This document shows positions 55,390 to 64,000 of a stretch of DNA of 64,000 bases, piece by piece. The stretch is taken from contig JAENRP010000164.1 of assembly GCA_024741835.1 (NCBI GenBank), forward strand, positions 32,732-96,731, given 5' to 3'. Within the stretch, counting starts at the first letter, position 1. Every line of letters starts with the position of its first letter. The translations under genes were made by a program, and so were the position numbers. This DNA is from Diplocarpon mali. Lineage: Eukaryota > Ascomycota > Leotiomycetes > Helotiales > Drepanopezizaceae. A model generated the notes under the pieces. The model ran no database searches. It had not been told where the DNA came from and saw only the letters and a list, made by a program, of their open reading frames with translations.

Positions 55390-56069
55390 TCATACGTGTC
55401 CAGAGATTGCAATCATACCAGGGAAGTTACTGGCTCTGTAACACCATGCCTCTCTCGCGCCAGGATATGCTGGAAAGAGAGCGTAATACTCTTGCAGAGC
55501 ATCATAGGAGAATATTGCGGTAAGCCTGTGCGTGATTAAATCCCCCCGTTCCTCGACGCGTCTCGCTGCCACCGACACCATCATACCCCATGAGAAATCT
55601 CCGACCAACAGAAACCACGACGAATCATATCTCTTCGGACCAGTGCCTCTTTCCAGTATCTGACTCGGCGTTCGAGCTATACAGCACGCCCAGGTTGAAC
55701 CGATTGGAGCACGGGACATCCAGGTCGTGGCTGAGGCAGAGTTTCATGTTTTTGGCGATCCATCATATTCGGAGACACCTCCAGCAGCTGATACTTGGGA
55801 ATATCTCCTTGCAGACGGCGCGCAGACTTGAGTATGTGTGAGAATTGAAGGATTGCGAGTACCTAGATCACGAATCGTAGCTCTCATGGTAGCTTCACGA
55901 AGACAGTAAACTTCGAGAAGTCACCAGTGGTATCCGAGGGCCAGCGGTAGCCTCGCGGCATGCTGTCGGGTGGCATATGGAGGCGATCATTGATTCGAAA
56001 TGACAGTCTGGGAGGGTTGGGGTTTGTACAGGTGCTTGAGGTATGGGTAACTCTGGCCGCGGAATTCAT
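55390..56069 (-). pseudogene. Decayed 2EXR-type gene (copy C), motif stopped by transitions
   Basis: ATG at 56069 begins a clean 60-codon stretch ending FSKFTVFVKLP. The frame then runs straight through the family motif with two stops: KLP-stop-ELRFVI-stop-VLAI. The second stop is TAG where the family has Trp (TGG), and the first is TGA where CGA (Arg) would fit. Both are single C-to-T/G-to-A changes. Further downstream the frames SQILERGTG and FSYDALQEYYALFP are disjoined. A pseudogene probably killed by point mutation. Confidence 0.7.
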
Positions 56070-56809
56070 GGCGGGCTCTGGTGGTAGACTCGCGGAAGCC
56101 GAAGCAAGAGCGCGCTCGGCATGGTGGGTTCATTTCGGGAAGATATGGCCACCTGGTCGTTGATGCTCGCAGGCTTTGTCGGCATTTGGATTTTCCCCTT
56201 GTTTTTTAGCCAGCGAGAGATTGAGGAAAGCCTTCAACATAGAGAATCGAGGAGACAAGGGACACATTCGGTGAGCAGGGAGAGATCGTGGCGTACCTTT
56301 GAAGCTGGTTGCGGATACCAGTCTAGTTTGTTCTCAATATAGTGACGTGGTTGAGCTGATTGCTGGTATTGTTCGTGATCTCTTGAACTACGCGCCCGCA
56401 ATTTCATCACCGAACGCGCCAGTGTTGATATTCGTGTCTCCAGCTTAGGCGAAACAATGCCGCTTGGCTGAGCCTACCCTCAGGGAAACAAAGTATTCCC
56501 GGCGTCGATCACTCAAGTTCGAGCCAGGTTTTTTTTGGAGATTCACTTCACAGAATTAAAGAGCATGTACGTCAAGATCAAGCGCAGGCTTCTAACGCAA
56601 AAAACCTATTGCCTGTGTCAAGTCAAACTAAGCCATTGCGACATTTTGCTACAACCAGTCTGCAAAGTCTTCTCATGGCTAGGTCCAGATGAGAGAGGCT
56701 CCTCAGCGTTGGATGAAGTCGCAAAGCAAGAGTAGGCACGGTCAAGCCCGATTCATTGTGCCGGATGAAGCTCCCGAGCACAAAACAGCATGATCCAACG
56801 ATCCGGCAT
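56070..56809. other. Spacer
   Basis: No gene is supported. A short plus-strand frame around 56150-56215 encodes a hydrophobic run (LMLAGFVGIWIFPLFF) but has no start or family context. Confidence 0.5.
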
Positions 56810-57919
56810 CTAGACAACAGGTAGGAGAGCAGCTTCGGATCCCAAACCCAAACCTTCAAGACCGCCTGTCCATTGACTCAGATCATCTGTCTTCTTGCGA
56901 CTATCTTGCGATGACAGGCGGTGAATGCGTTGCACGAAGTTTAGTGTCAAGCCCACGAGAGTTCCTCTAGCATGACAGCTTCTGAGTCCTGTTTGGACCA
57001 CCAAGATTCTTTCTTGTACCTGCTCACTCAGGCCAGTCTCGTACAGCGTGGTGCTCGGGACCAGCTGATCGAGCGTGTCATCTTTTGCAAGGTCGCCGCT
57101 ATTCAAGACGACGTTCAATGTCTCGAGGGAAGGAAACATAGCCTTGATCTTCACCCAGATAGTCTGACCGCTGTTCCGAGGACGATGGCCGGGGCTGGAA
57201 TAAACATAGACCATGGAAGCCTCGTGAATACCAATAGTCAGGGTCTTCAAATGCTTGAACCAAGGCGAGACGTTCCAGCTGGACCCAGCGGGTGTGATAG
57301 GAGCCGTAGTGAAAGGATCTCTGCATGGGAGGCTGGGGAAATCGGCAGGGAAGTTGTACATCGCGACCATGTTGGGCACTCCCCGGCGGTAGACGTCGTC
57401 CATCTCGAAGTTAACGAAGACGCCGTACTGCTGGTTCCGAGAGAGCGTGCAGAAGCAGAGAATGTAGGTGTCCTTGAGGGCGGCTCTCGACCCGGCGCAG
57501 ACCATCATGGCTGCTGGAGCTTTGCCTCCACCGGGACGCCAATGGATCAGACGAGGCTCGGAGGTTGCTCTCCAAATTTGCGTCCGGATCTCGATTACAA
57601 AACGGGAGAATGGAGTGAACGTCATGTCGGTACCTTGATAGCTGCCTCCATTACCGACTCCATCTCCGCGTCCATGGTTGAGCTCCTCCTGACTTCGATC
57701 TCCGTCTCCGTTACCTGGCGCGTGACCAGGATTGGCCGGGTTTGTAGTGCGTACCTCAATGGTGCCGGAGGGGGGAGTGGTGGTTGTGGAAGAGGAACGA
57801 TCTGCGAGCCGTCAGCTTCTCTCCAAGATGAACGCAAGAGTTGGCTCGGAGCTCAGTCGTAACTTACCAACTGCTAATCCATCATCGCCTACAACATGCA
57901 GAGGTAGAGAAGCCATCAT
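56810..57919 (-). CDS. 2EXR-type protein 2 (347 aa)
   Basis: Exons 57868..57919 and 56810..57801 are joined across a 66-nt intron (GTAAGT donor, GCTGAC branch site, GCAG acceptor). This joins MMASLPLHVVGDDGLAV to a Gly/Asp/Asn-rich low-complexity linker (about 20-76). The family motif follows: FTPFSRFVIEIRTQIWRA with EIR at 88-90, Phe-Val replacing the usual Leu-Pro. The second motif reads CAGSRAAL, GSR at 121-123 in place of ESR. Then come VNFEMDDVYR, WFKHLKTLTIGIHE and FPSLETLNVVLNSG, the strand-helix layout shared with copies 1 and 4. Without the upstream exon the frame would start at the internal Met77. The splice model is preferred because frame, branch site and acceptor agree. Confidence 0.72.
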
Positions 57920-58763
57920 AGTCAGTTATCCCCAATTTCAGATCGTTGCAGAGAAGAGATCGTGGCAGATCTGTAGTCTATGCGCAGGCAAGACAATGCG
58001 AGAGCAGAGAGCGTGTCTTCAGAAGGGCACAACTCGATCTGGTTGAAGACCTCGTTGACGAGGAATTTGTGGTTGATGGATCCAAGAGCAAATTCATGTG
58101 GTTCTACACGACAAAGTTAGTCCTTCAGAGAAAGATAGATCAGCTGGCCAACCAGAAGCCGAGGACGATTCTCACGTCTGGTCGGGATCAGTGATTCCTT
58201 GAGATCACCAATAAGCCCATAGATCATATTCTGAAAACCGATCTTTTGGGGAACCAAGGGAATCAAAAGAAAAAAAAAAAATCCGCGCATCAATGCCTTT
58301 TCCCTTTACCCGAGTTTATACTGCAAGCACTGCTGTTTTTTCACCTCAAAATTAATCGAGAATGGCTGATGTTGTGAGCCTGAAACCTTTCGTAAGCATG
58401 GACATGGCCCTTTAGAAGCGCAGCGGAACTGAGCAATAAGGCGCAAGCGCTGCATCGTTATAAAGTTGTTTCATTCTCCTAACCAGCCCCTCCTTGACTC
58501 GAGATACGTAAAATGGTGGAGGCATAGAGAGGCCGCATCCTTCCAAGCCATCTTCCCATACCCAGGGGTCAGAAAGTTAGCAGAAACCTCAAACATCCTA
58601 AGCTTTCTCGGAGGACGAGCATTGAAGGGTCTTCCAAGTCTAATCATCCAAGGATCCATCCTCGGCCGAGCCAAATCACCGTGAATCCAGTCAACTTCTC
58701 ATGGTCCTGGTTGCGTTCCAACGTGAGACCCAACTGGCCAAGCCAGAATTCCACAGCCGCGCA
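57920..58763. other. Spacer
   Basis: No supported gene. Contains a poly(A) run near 58270. Confidence 0.5.
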
Positions 58764-59567
58764 CTATTCCTCCATTGAGAATATCTCGACCTCATCCCCA
58801 GAGCCAGGGCAGACGGAGTCTTCGGTGAGGATGAACTTTTCCAGCTCCGGGAAGGCGGACGCGAGAATATTGAAGAATGTCCGATGGACCCCGGTCTCGA
58901 GAGTATCAGCGAGAACATGGGATGCGATGAGTAGAGCTTCCTCAAAGGGCAGCGCGATGATCCTCGGGTCGGCGCCCCAGGCTGGCGTGAACTTGAAATC
59001 GCGGGTCTCCTTGTCGTATGACAGAACAGCGGGGGGGGCTCTAGCAAAAGGGGCGAGCATGGGGCCGGTTCTGTCGTCGTGGGCTCTGGGAATCGAAGAG
59101 CGGGGATACGCACTGTTACAATGCACGAGATTGTTGTCAACATCGAGGAAGATGACGCGCTTGTCTTGGGTCTCGCTGCTCCTAGCATCACACACCTGCT
59201 CAGACTCCCAGCCTTCCTTGCTGCTCTCCTGGCTGGCCGCCGAGATGACGGGGAGCGCGCCACCGCCAGCGCTCCACTGCACGAAGCGGCGCCAGATGCA
59301 GAGGCCCCAGACCGCGAGCCTCAACTCCAGCGGGAGCTTGGAGAACCGGGCCAACGCGGCCAGGCCGTCGGCGCTGATGAGAGCAGAGTTGGCACGGAGG
59401 AACTGCGGAGTCACAGCGTCGGCCGGGCGCTCGCGAGATTGAGAGGGGGTTGCAGCCTCGGCGACGGGGAGCTCGGCTTCGTTGGTGGTCGTGCCGGGAC
59501 GATCTGCTGCGGAGCTTCCGCCGGACGATGATGCCTGGCCGAGCATGGCGGCGGGAGAGGAAGTCAT
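58764..59567 (-). CDS. 2EXR-type protein 3 (267 aa)
   Basis: An intronless frame starting at ATG 59567. The N-terminal 70 residues are Ser/Ala/Pro-rich. The family motif ALARFSKLPLELRLAVWGLCIW gives ELR at 81-83. The second motif position reads ASQESSKEG (ESS at 114-116, the Arg lost). Then come KRVIFLDVDNNLVHC, DKETRDFKFTPAW, RIIALPFEEALLIASHVL and FPELEKFILTEDS, matching the family layout. It ends in EIFSMEE, somewhat shorter after the last block than copies 1 and 4. Function unknown. Confidence 0.75.
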   Translation of the reverse strand: MTSSPAAMLGQASSSGGSSAADRPGTTTNEAELPVAEAATPSQSRERPADAVTPQFLRANSALISADGLAALARFSKLPLELRLAVWGLCIWRRFVQWSAGGGALPVISAASQESSKEGWESEQVCDARSSETQDKRVIFLDVDNNLVHCNSAYPRSSIPRAHDDRTGPMLAPFARAPPAVLSYDKETRDFKFTPAWGADPRIIALPFEEALLIASHVLADTLETGVHRTFFNILASAFPELEKFILTEDSVCPGSGDEVEIFSMEE

Positions 59568-61807
59568 GATATCTGTATGCTAGCAAGACTGTCAGAGAAC
59601 CTCTCAAGACTCTGCCGCTCAGCAGCCAGGGGAAGGACGTGCCCGCCGCGGAGGAGCTGGGTAGACTTTACGATTGTTCAACGACCTATTCCTCGTTCAA
59701 CTCCACGATCTTGATGCCACCTGGCGCTTGATCACTCGTAGAGCTGCACAGGAGGGGGGGAGCAGTTCGACGTGCGGAATGGTGGATGATGGAAGTCGTG
59801 GTGGACGATGCGTAGGGACTTGAAGAGGTTTCGCGGCGAAGGCGAATATCAGCATCGAGGGTTGCCCCACCATTCAAGTAAGCTAGTATAAGGTTCTGCT
59901 CGACTATCATGAGCTCGAATACTTTTTCTCTCGACTGCAGTCTCTTGTCCTGATCTGTAGCTTTCGAGTGTCTCGCGGACAGTTGCAACATCATTTGGCT
60001 TGCTGCGTAGGCTTCACAGGCTGCAGAATGCACAGACAGCAGCGGTCTGTGGCCAGACTAGACCGGTTCAGAGAGGCACCGGTGACATACGCAATCTGAT
60101 TGCAGCCAGGTACGAGTGGGCTGAAATAAGCAGAGTAGGTCTTGCACAGTATTAGCTAGTAAACAGTGATGTCTACAAAGTCGGTAAATTCAGGGGCCCG
60201 AAGCGACCACGTGACCCGCCTGTCTAGTCTAGTCATCGCCAGCCCCTTTGAGGTGATGAATGAGCAAGATACTTTGTGTGATCTCACTAGCTCAGAACAA
60301 AGGAGCCTTTCTGCATTGGTAGTAACAGGGTACTCAGGGTCCTTTTGTAAAAGCAGTAGAATAATAGTTTCAACAGACAGTGCAATAAAACAACATTACC
60401 CGAAGAGGACACCCATATACAAATCCCTCCTAAGAGCAAGAATGACAAGTAGCAGGTACGCTGGGAACTGCATTGATCTCCACCGCAGCGCTCTTGTTTG
60501 TGAAAGCTAGTAGCCGAGGTCAAGTCCTGGCCCACCAGGTCTTGTACGGTTTTCACCCTTATCTAGCGATGCTTTACGGAAACGTGCTGGATGTGCCTTC
60601 TCCCTATTTTCTTTCTTACCATTTCCCCGTTCAACATCCATACATCACAATCTGAACTCCTCTAGATATACCGTACAGAAGAACTAATCCTTGTCTTCTC
60701 CGGCCCAATCCACCTTCGCACCCTCCCTCTCAGCACGGTTTCCGCGGGCGGGCAAAGCGTGCTCTCACCAGGCGCAGATGCTGTGTCCTAGCCGAGGAAC
60801 GGCATCTCCATGCTGCGCACGTCTGTACCTTAAGATATATGCAAAAGCGACTGGAGCTTACGGGTTGCGTGCCAGGCCGTCGAATCAGCAGAGGGGGACT
60901 TGAATCACATACAGAATATATAGTTAGGAGGGCCAAAGACGTACCAGCCCGCCAAACCAGCAAAGGAAGACCTTGAACCACGCCCAGAAACACAGCCAAG
61001 ACCAAAGACATACCAGCCCGCTACAAAAAGAGCGCCCCCTCATTAAGCGAAAACAAGATACCTCGTCTAGGTAGCGTCCGAGAGCCCCTCAGCTTGTTCA
61101 GGAGCTTGTTCAGGAGGGTGTCCCGCGTCGCGGACGATCTGCGCTGGACATGATCAAGCATGCGTCTCCGCGCATGCATTTCCGCACACGACAAGAGCGT
61201 GCCAAAGACCGTGTGGGTACGAACTGCGTGCATGGTGCCTGGCACGTAGAGGCGCGCGGGAAGAGGATTGGTTTCGGAGATCACGAGGGCGCTGCGAGGT
61301 AGGACGATGGGAAATCAGCGGTACAGCGCGGTACAGCGCTGGGAGAGGACTCGGACGGAGATGTAGGATCGACTCGCACTTTCGTGTAGAATCATCATCG
61401 CTCCCCGCCTGAGACTGTTCTCAACCCCCTTGTGGCGTGGTAGTATTATACTAAGAGACTGTTCCGTAGGTCGAGGAGAGAGGCTGCGAGGAAAACCGGC
61501 TCAGGTGGCAGAAGCTGCTCTGGCGCAGAAATCCGCGCCACCCTCTTCATGGATTCGCAACCACGCTGACTCTGACCCGTGTGCACACAAAGACATACGT
61601 ACAGGCACGGGCAGCGAAACGCCATTCACCTGCACCCAGGCATACGCGGGGAAAATGGCGACTGCCATGCACACAACCCTCCGAGCCAAACGCCAGATGC
61701 CAAGTACCAACTCCCCTTGCCTGCAAAGACCGTGACGAAGCTACCTGCCCGCGCTTCAGACACCCCCCCCCCCCCTTGAGCCATGCCAGACCCATCGGTG
61801 GCACCTT
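59568..61807. other. 2.2 kb spacer
   Basis: No gene is supported. A 115-codon minus frame at 59686-60033 lacks an ATG. It contains a degenerate 70-bp tandem duplication (60881-61021) and a run of 13 C (61763-61775). Confidence 0.5.
60881..61021. repeat. Degenerate tandem duplication, about 70-bp unit
   Basis: Two units, about 60881-60951 and 60952-61021, each run from a TCAGCAGAGG/CCAGCAAAGG start through GAAT/GAACCAC to end in CCAAAGACRTACCAGCCCG. Differences are mostly transitions. A fainter third unit may precede it (CGTGCCAGGCCGTC near 60868-60881). Confidence 0.7.
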
Positions 61808-62696
61808 CTAATCGGCAATGGTCTCTATCCGCATGAACCTCAGCTGGACCTTCACGAGCGCCTTGCGATCCTCCTGCGCATCCTGGAACCTCTCCTTGAT
61901 ATCTCGGATCACGGTGTTCAGGTGGGCCGAACTGCTCTCCTGGACCTCGTACAGATCGTCGTATCCGGAGCCGAGCGTCCCGGGGCGCAGGATGATGATC
62001 AGCTCGGTGAGGTTCGGGAAGAGGCCGTCGAAGTCCTTGACCAGGAAGCAGTGGAAGCAGATTGTGCTCCAGATCGACAAGACTTCCGTGACGCTGAGGG
62101 CGAGCCTCTGCACGGGCTCCAGCATGGCCTTGTTGATCTTGCGGCATTGGAGGGTGTGGAAGGAGTTGATGTGGTAGCTGGTCGAGGCCGAGAAGGCTGT
62201 CTGGTCGAGGAAGAGGATGTCCAGCTCGGGCATGATCACGTAGCCGGATTGGAAGTCCCGGACACAGATCTGCACCGGTTAGCACTTCACGACCCCGCAC
62301 GTCAGGGGAGCCTCTGGATAAGCTGCCATGACCCATGCCTGCGCGGAATCTGCCTACCTGATACCCAGCCTTGATCGCTTCTTCCCGGGAATCCGCGCAA
62401 ACATGGAAGACCGCGGGCACGGTCGACCTCTTCAACGTCACGATGCGACCATTGCCGGCCACAGCCTCTCTCCAGACCATCAGCTGCAGCTCGGGCGGCA
62501 ACTCAGCGAAACGCGCGAACGTGGCGGAGGCCCGCTCGGCCCTGGTTGATGCCCTGGTCGTCGTGAACCGCTCCGGCCTGGCCACCCACTTCATCTTCGG
62601 GACGGCAGTCGGGGCCTTCGTGACGGGCATGGCGGGCGTAGCCCCTCGAGGCCGTCTGACCCTAAGGCTCAGCTGGTAGTCCGCGAACTCGGCCAT
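61808..62696 (-). CDS. 2EXR-type protein 4 (266 aa)
   Basis: Exons 62358..62696 and 61808..62269 are joined in phase 0 across an 88-nt intron (GTAGGC donor, GCAG acceptor). The N-terminus is basic and Ala/Thr-rich. The family motif FARFAELPPELQLMVWREAV is at 60-79, with ELQ at 69-71 in place of ELR. Then GRIVTLKRS and the second motif VFHVCADSREEAIKAGY, DSR at 102-104. After the splice: DFQSGYVIMPELDILFLDQTAF, the D-x-L/I-F/W-F block of the family, then FPNLTELIIILRPG and a C-terminal helix-strand pair ending FMRIETIAD. The best-preserved member by layout. Confidence 0.8.
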
Positions 62697-63008
62697 GGTG
62701 ACGATTGGCGTTGCGCGAGGCACCGTGTCGACCGTACAGCGTGTGCTGGAGAGTTGGGAGCGGAGAGCCTCAGCCTGATGTAGGATGGTCGCGTCCACAC
62801 GGCTACGCGAGGCGCACAAAGCAAGGCGCGCCTGGGGCGGCTGGAAAGAGCCTGCAGCAGGGACTGACTCGAAGGTTCGAATCTGAAATGAGCGACAAAG
62901 ACGCAGTCTGCCAGGTCGGGATTCTTGGGAGTGTTCGAGTGGGGGGATGTGAATTGGTAGGACGGAGGGGGGAGGAGAAAAAGAAGACAAAGGAGGAGGG
63001 AAGAAAAA

Positions 63009-63170
63009 GGAGAAGGAGGAGGAGGAGGAGGAGGATGTGAAGAAGAAGGAGAAGAACAACAAGAAGAAGAAGAAGAAGAAGAAGAAGAAGAAGAAGAAGA
63101 ACAACAAGAAGAACAACAAGAACAACAACAAGAACAGAACAACAACAACAACAACAACAACAACAAGCAG
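63009..63170. repeat. Compound triplet microsatellite GGA / GAA / AAC
   Basis: A purine tract made of GGA units, then GAA units, then AAC/AAG units, about 160 bp long. It starts about 310 bp upstream of the ATG of 2EXR copy 4. Confidence 0.95.
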
Positions 63171-63379
63171 CCGCAGCGCATGCCATGACGTGCAGTAGGC
63201 GAATCCCCAGGGGAGAGAGGGAGGACAATGGAACGCATCCATCTGGCTCTTGACCTCGACACGCCTCGCCCACCTCATTCAGGCCCGGCTGCCGCGTCTC
63301 CTCGCGTGGTCCTGGCCGTGGGTGTACCGTCTAGCCATCTCACGAGGGGGGGGGCCATGCGACGTGTTGTCGCCTCGCT

Positions 63380-63507
63380 TGAGAGAAAGGAGAAAGAGGA
63401 GGGGGAGGAGGGGATAATGCAACAAGAGAAAAGAAGAGAAAAGAAAAGAAAAGAAAAAAAAAGAAAAGAAAGGAAGAAAAAAAAAGAGAGAGAGAGAGAG
63501 AGAGAGG
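63380..63507. repeat. Purine-only tract with (GA)n
   Basis: Nearly uninterrupted A/G sequence (GAAAA-type units, then GA dinucleotides), capable of triplex or other non-B structure. Confidence 0.9.
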
Positions 63508-63588
63508 TCCGCTCGCTAGATTCTCGATCACTCCTGATCCCGATCTGTAGCCTCTGCCTCGGAGAGGAAGCTCACCATCTTATCCTCT

Positions 63589-63636
63589 CGGCGATGCTCC
63601 CGGCGATGCTCCCGGCGATGCTCCCGGCGATGCTCT
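63589..63636. repeat. 12-bp minisatellite, four units
   Basis: Four consecutive copies of CGGCGATGCTCC (the last one imperfect at its end). Confidence 0.9.
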
Positions 63637-64000
63637 CGGCCAAGAGAGTATCAAGACCAACAAGGCCAAGGCACCAAGTCGTGATCCTGACCCTTGGATC
63701 CGTATCCTTTGCCAAACCCAGCTCCCTCTTCGACGACGACTGGAGACCCGGTCCGCCACAATCAGCTCTCCCAAATCACCGCAGCACAACGTCACGACAC
63801 GAGCACGCGAGCACGAGCCCTGCTCGAAATACTGCTTTTGGAAACGAAGAAAGACTGTCTACGAGAGGCCATGCTGATCGCCGGCTGCCCAGGTGCTGTG
63901 TTGCCCGTCCGATGCCCCTCCCTTCCTGTGGACGCCTCGCCTACGACACCCGGATAGAAAAGAGTCGGGGTCGCTCACCCCCCCAAAAAAAGAAGAAAAA

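Larger units (their letters stand above)
62697..64000. other. Simple-repeat-rich end of window
   Basis: Upstream region of 2EXR copy 4 followed by purine-rich microsatellites. Long minus-strand frames here (poly-Leu/Ser/Phe) are artefacts of GAA and AAC triplet repeats. No gene is supported. Confidence 0.6.

Noticed and set aside
59686..60033. 115-codon minus-strand frame with a coding-like translation
   Set aside because: It begins at GTG with no ATG or splice acceptor nearby, and no family is recognised.
62669..63278. Minus-strand frames extending 2EXR copy 4 upstream through poly-Leu/Ser/Phe
   Set aside because: These translate the triplet microsatellites. The ATG at 62696 directly precedes the conserved part and gives a normal family length.

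Overview
The window looks like a chromosomal segment of a filamentous ascomycete (Pezizomycotina, probably Leotiomycetes). Introns are short (about 45-150 nt, two longer), with GT..AG ends and CTAAC/CTNAC branch sites. The proteins are of fungal type, there is a C-to-T-decayed copia relic, and a local family of 2EXR-type proteins is expanded. The class-level assignment is inference. All splice models were built by hand from reading frame, splice signals and family conservation.

Region 1 (1-31 kb) is housekeeping-rich. It holds the 3' part of ribosomal protein uS7/RPS5 (+), a RAD5 helicase/ubiquitin ligase (-) whose conserved C-terminal tail is thrown out of frame by two extra bases, and, head-to-head with RAD5, an NDUFAF6-type complex I assembly factor (+) that seems to need a GC-AG intron. 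A 5.8 kb gene-poor stretch follows, with one solo LTR. Next come a His/Gln-rich SANT/Myb-like protein (-) with a long upstream region, the spliceosome core protein PRP8 (-, 8 exons, 2358 aa, no intein), ribosomal protein eL34 (+), divergent from PRP8, and a vacuolar-type alkaline phosphatase PHO8 (+).

Region 2 (31-45 kb) is mixed. It holds a small Cys/His-rich orphan (+), a PEX11-like peroxisomal protein (+), an unrecognised Gln-rich protein (-), an Mpv17/PMP22 membrane protein (-), an unrecognised Cys-rich protein of 502 aa (+), a two-PH-domain protein (-) and a 12-TM-type MFS drug transporter (-). A compound TGCTT microsatellite and one ambiguous base (N at 40329) lie near 40.2-40.3 kb.

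Region 3 (45-64 kb) is accessory. An AT-rich island carries two decayed Ty1/copia fragments (RNase H, and pre-integrase plus integrase) in an order a single element would not have. After it lies an array, all on the minus strand, of 2EXR-type genes: four intact (275, 347, 267 and 266 aa) and three decayed. A second solo LTR of the family seen at 11.2 kb, with a perfect 5-bp target duplication, sits inside this array. The four intact copies keep the first motif (LPxELRxxIW-like), but each has lost part of an ExR signature. This array is the best candidate for something undescribed. The last 1.3 kb is dominated by purine-rich simple repeats.
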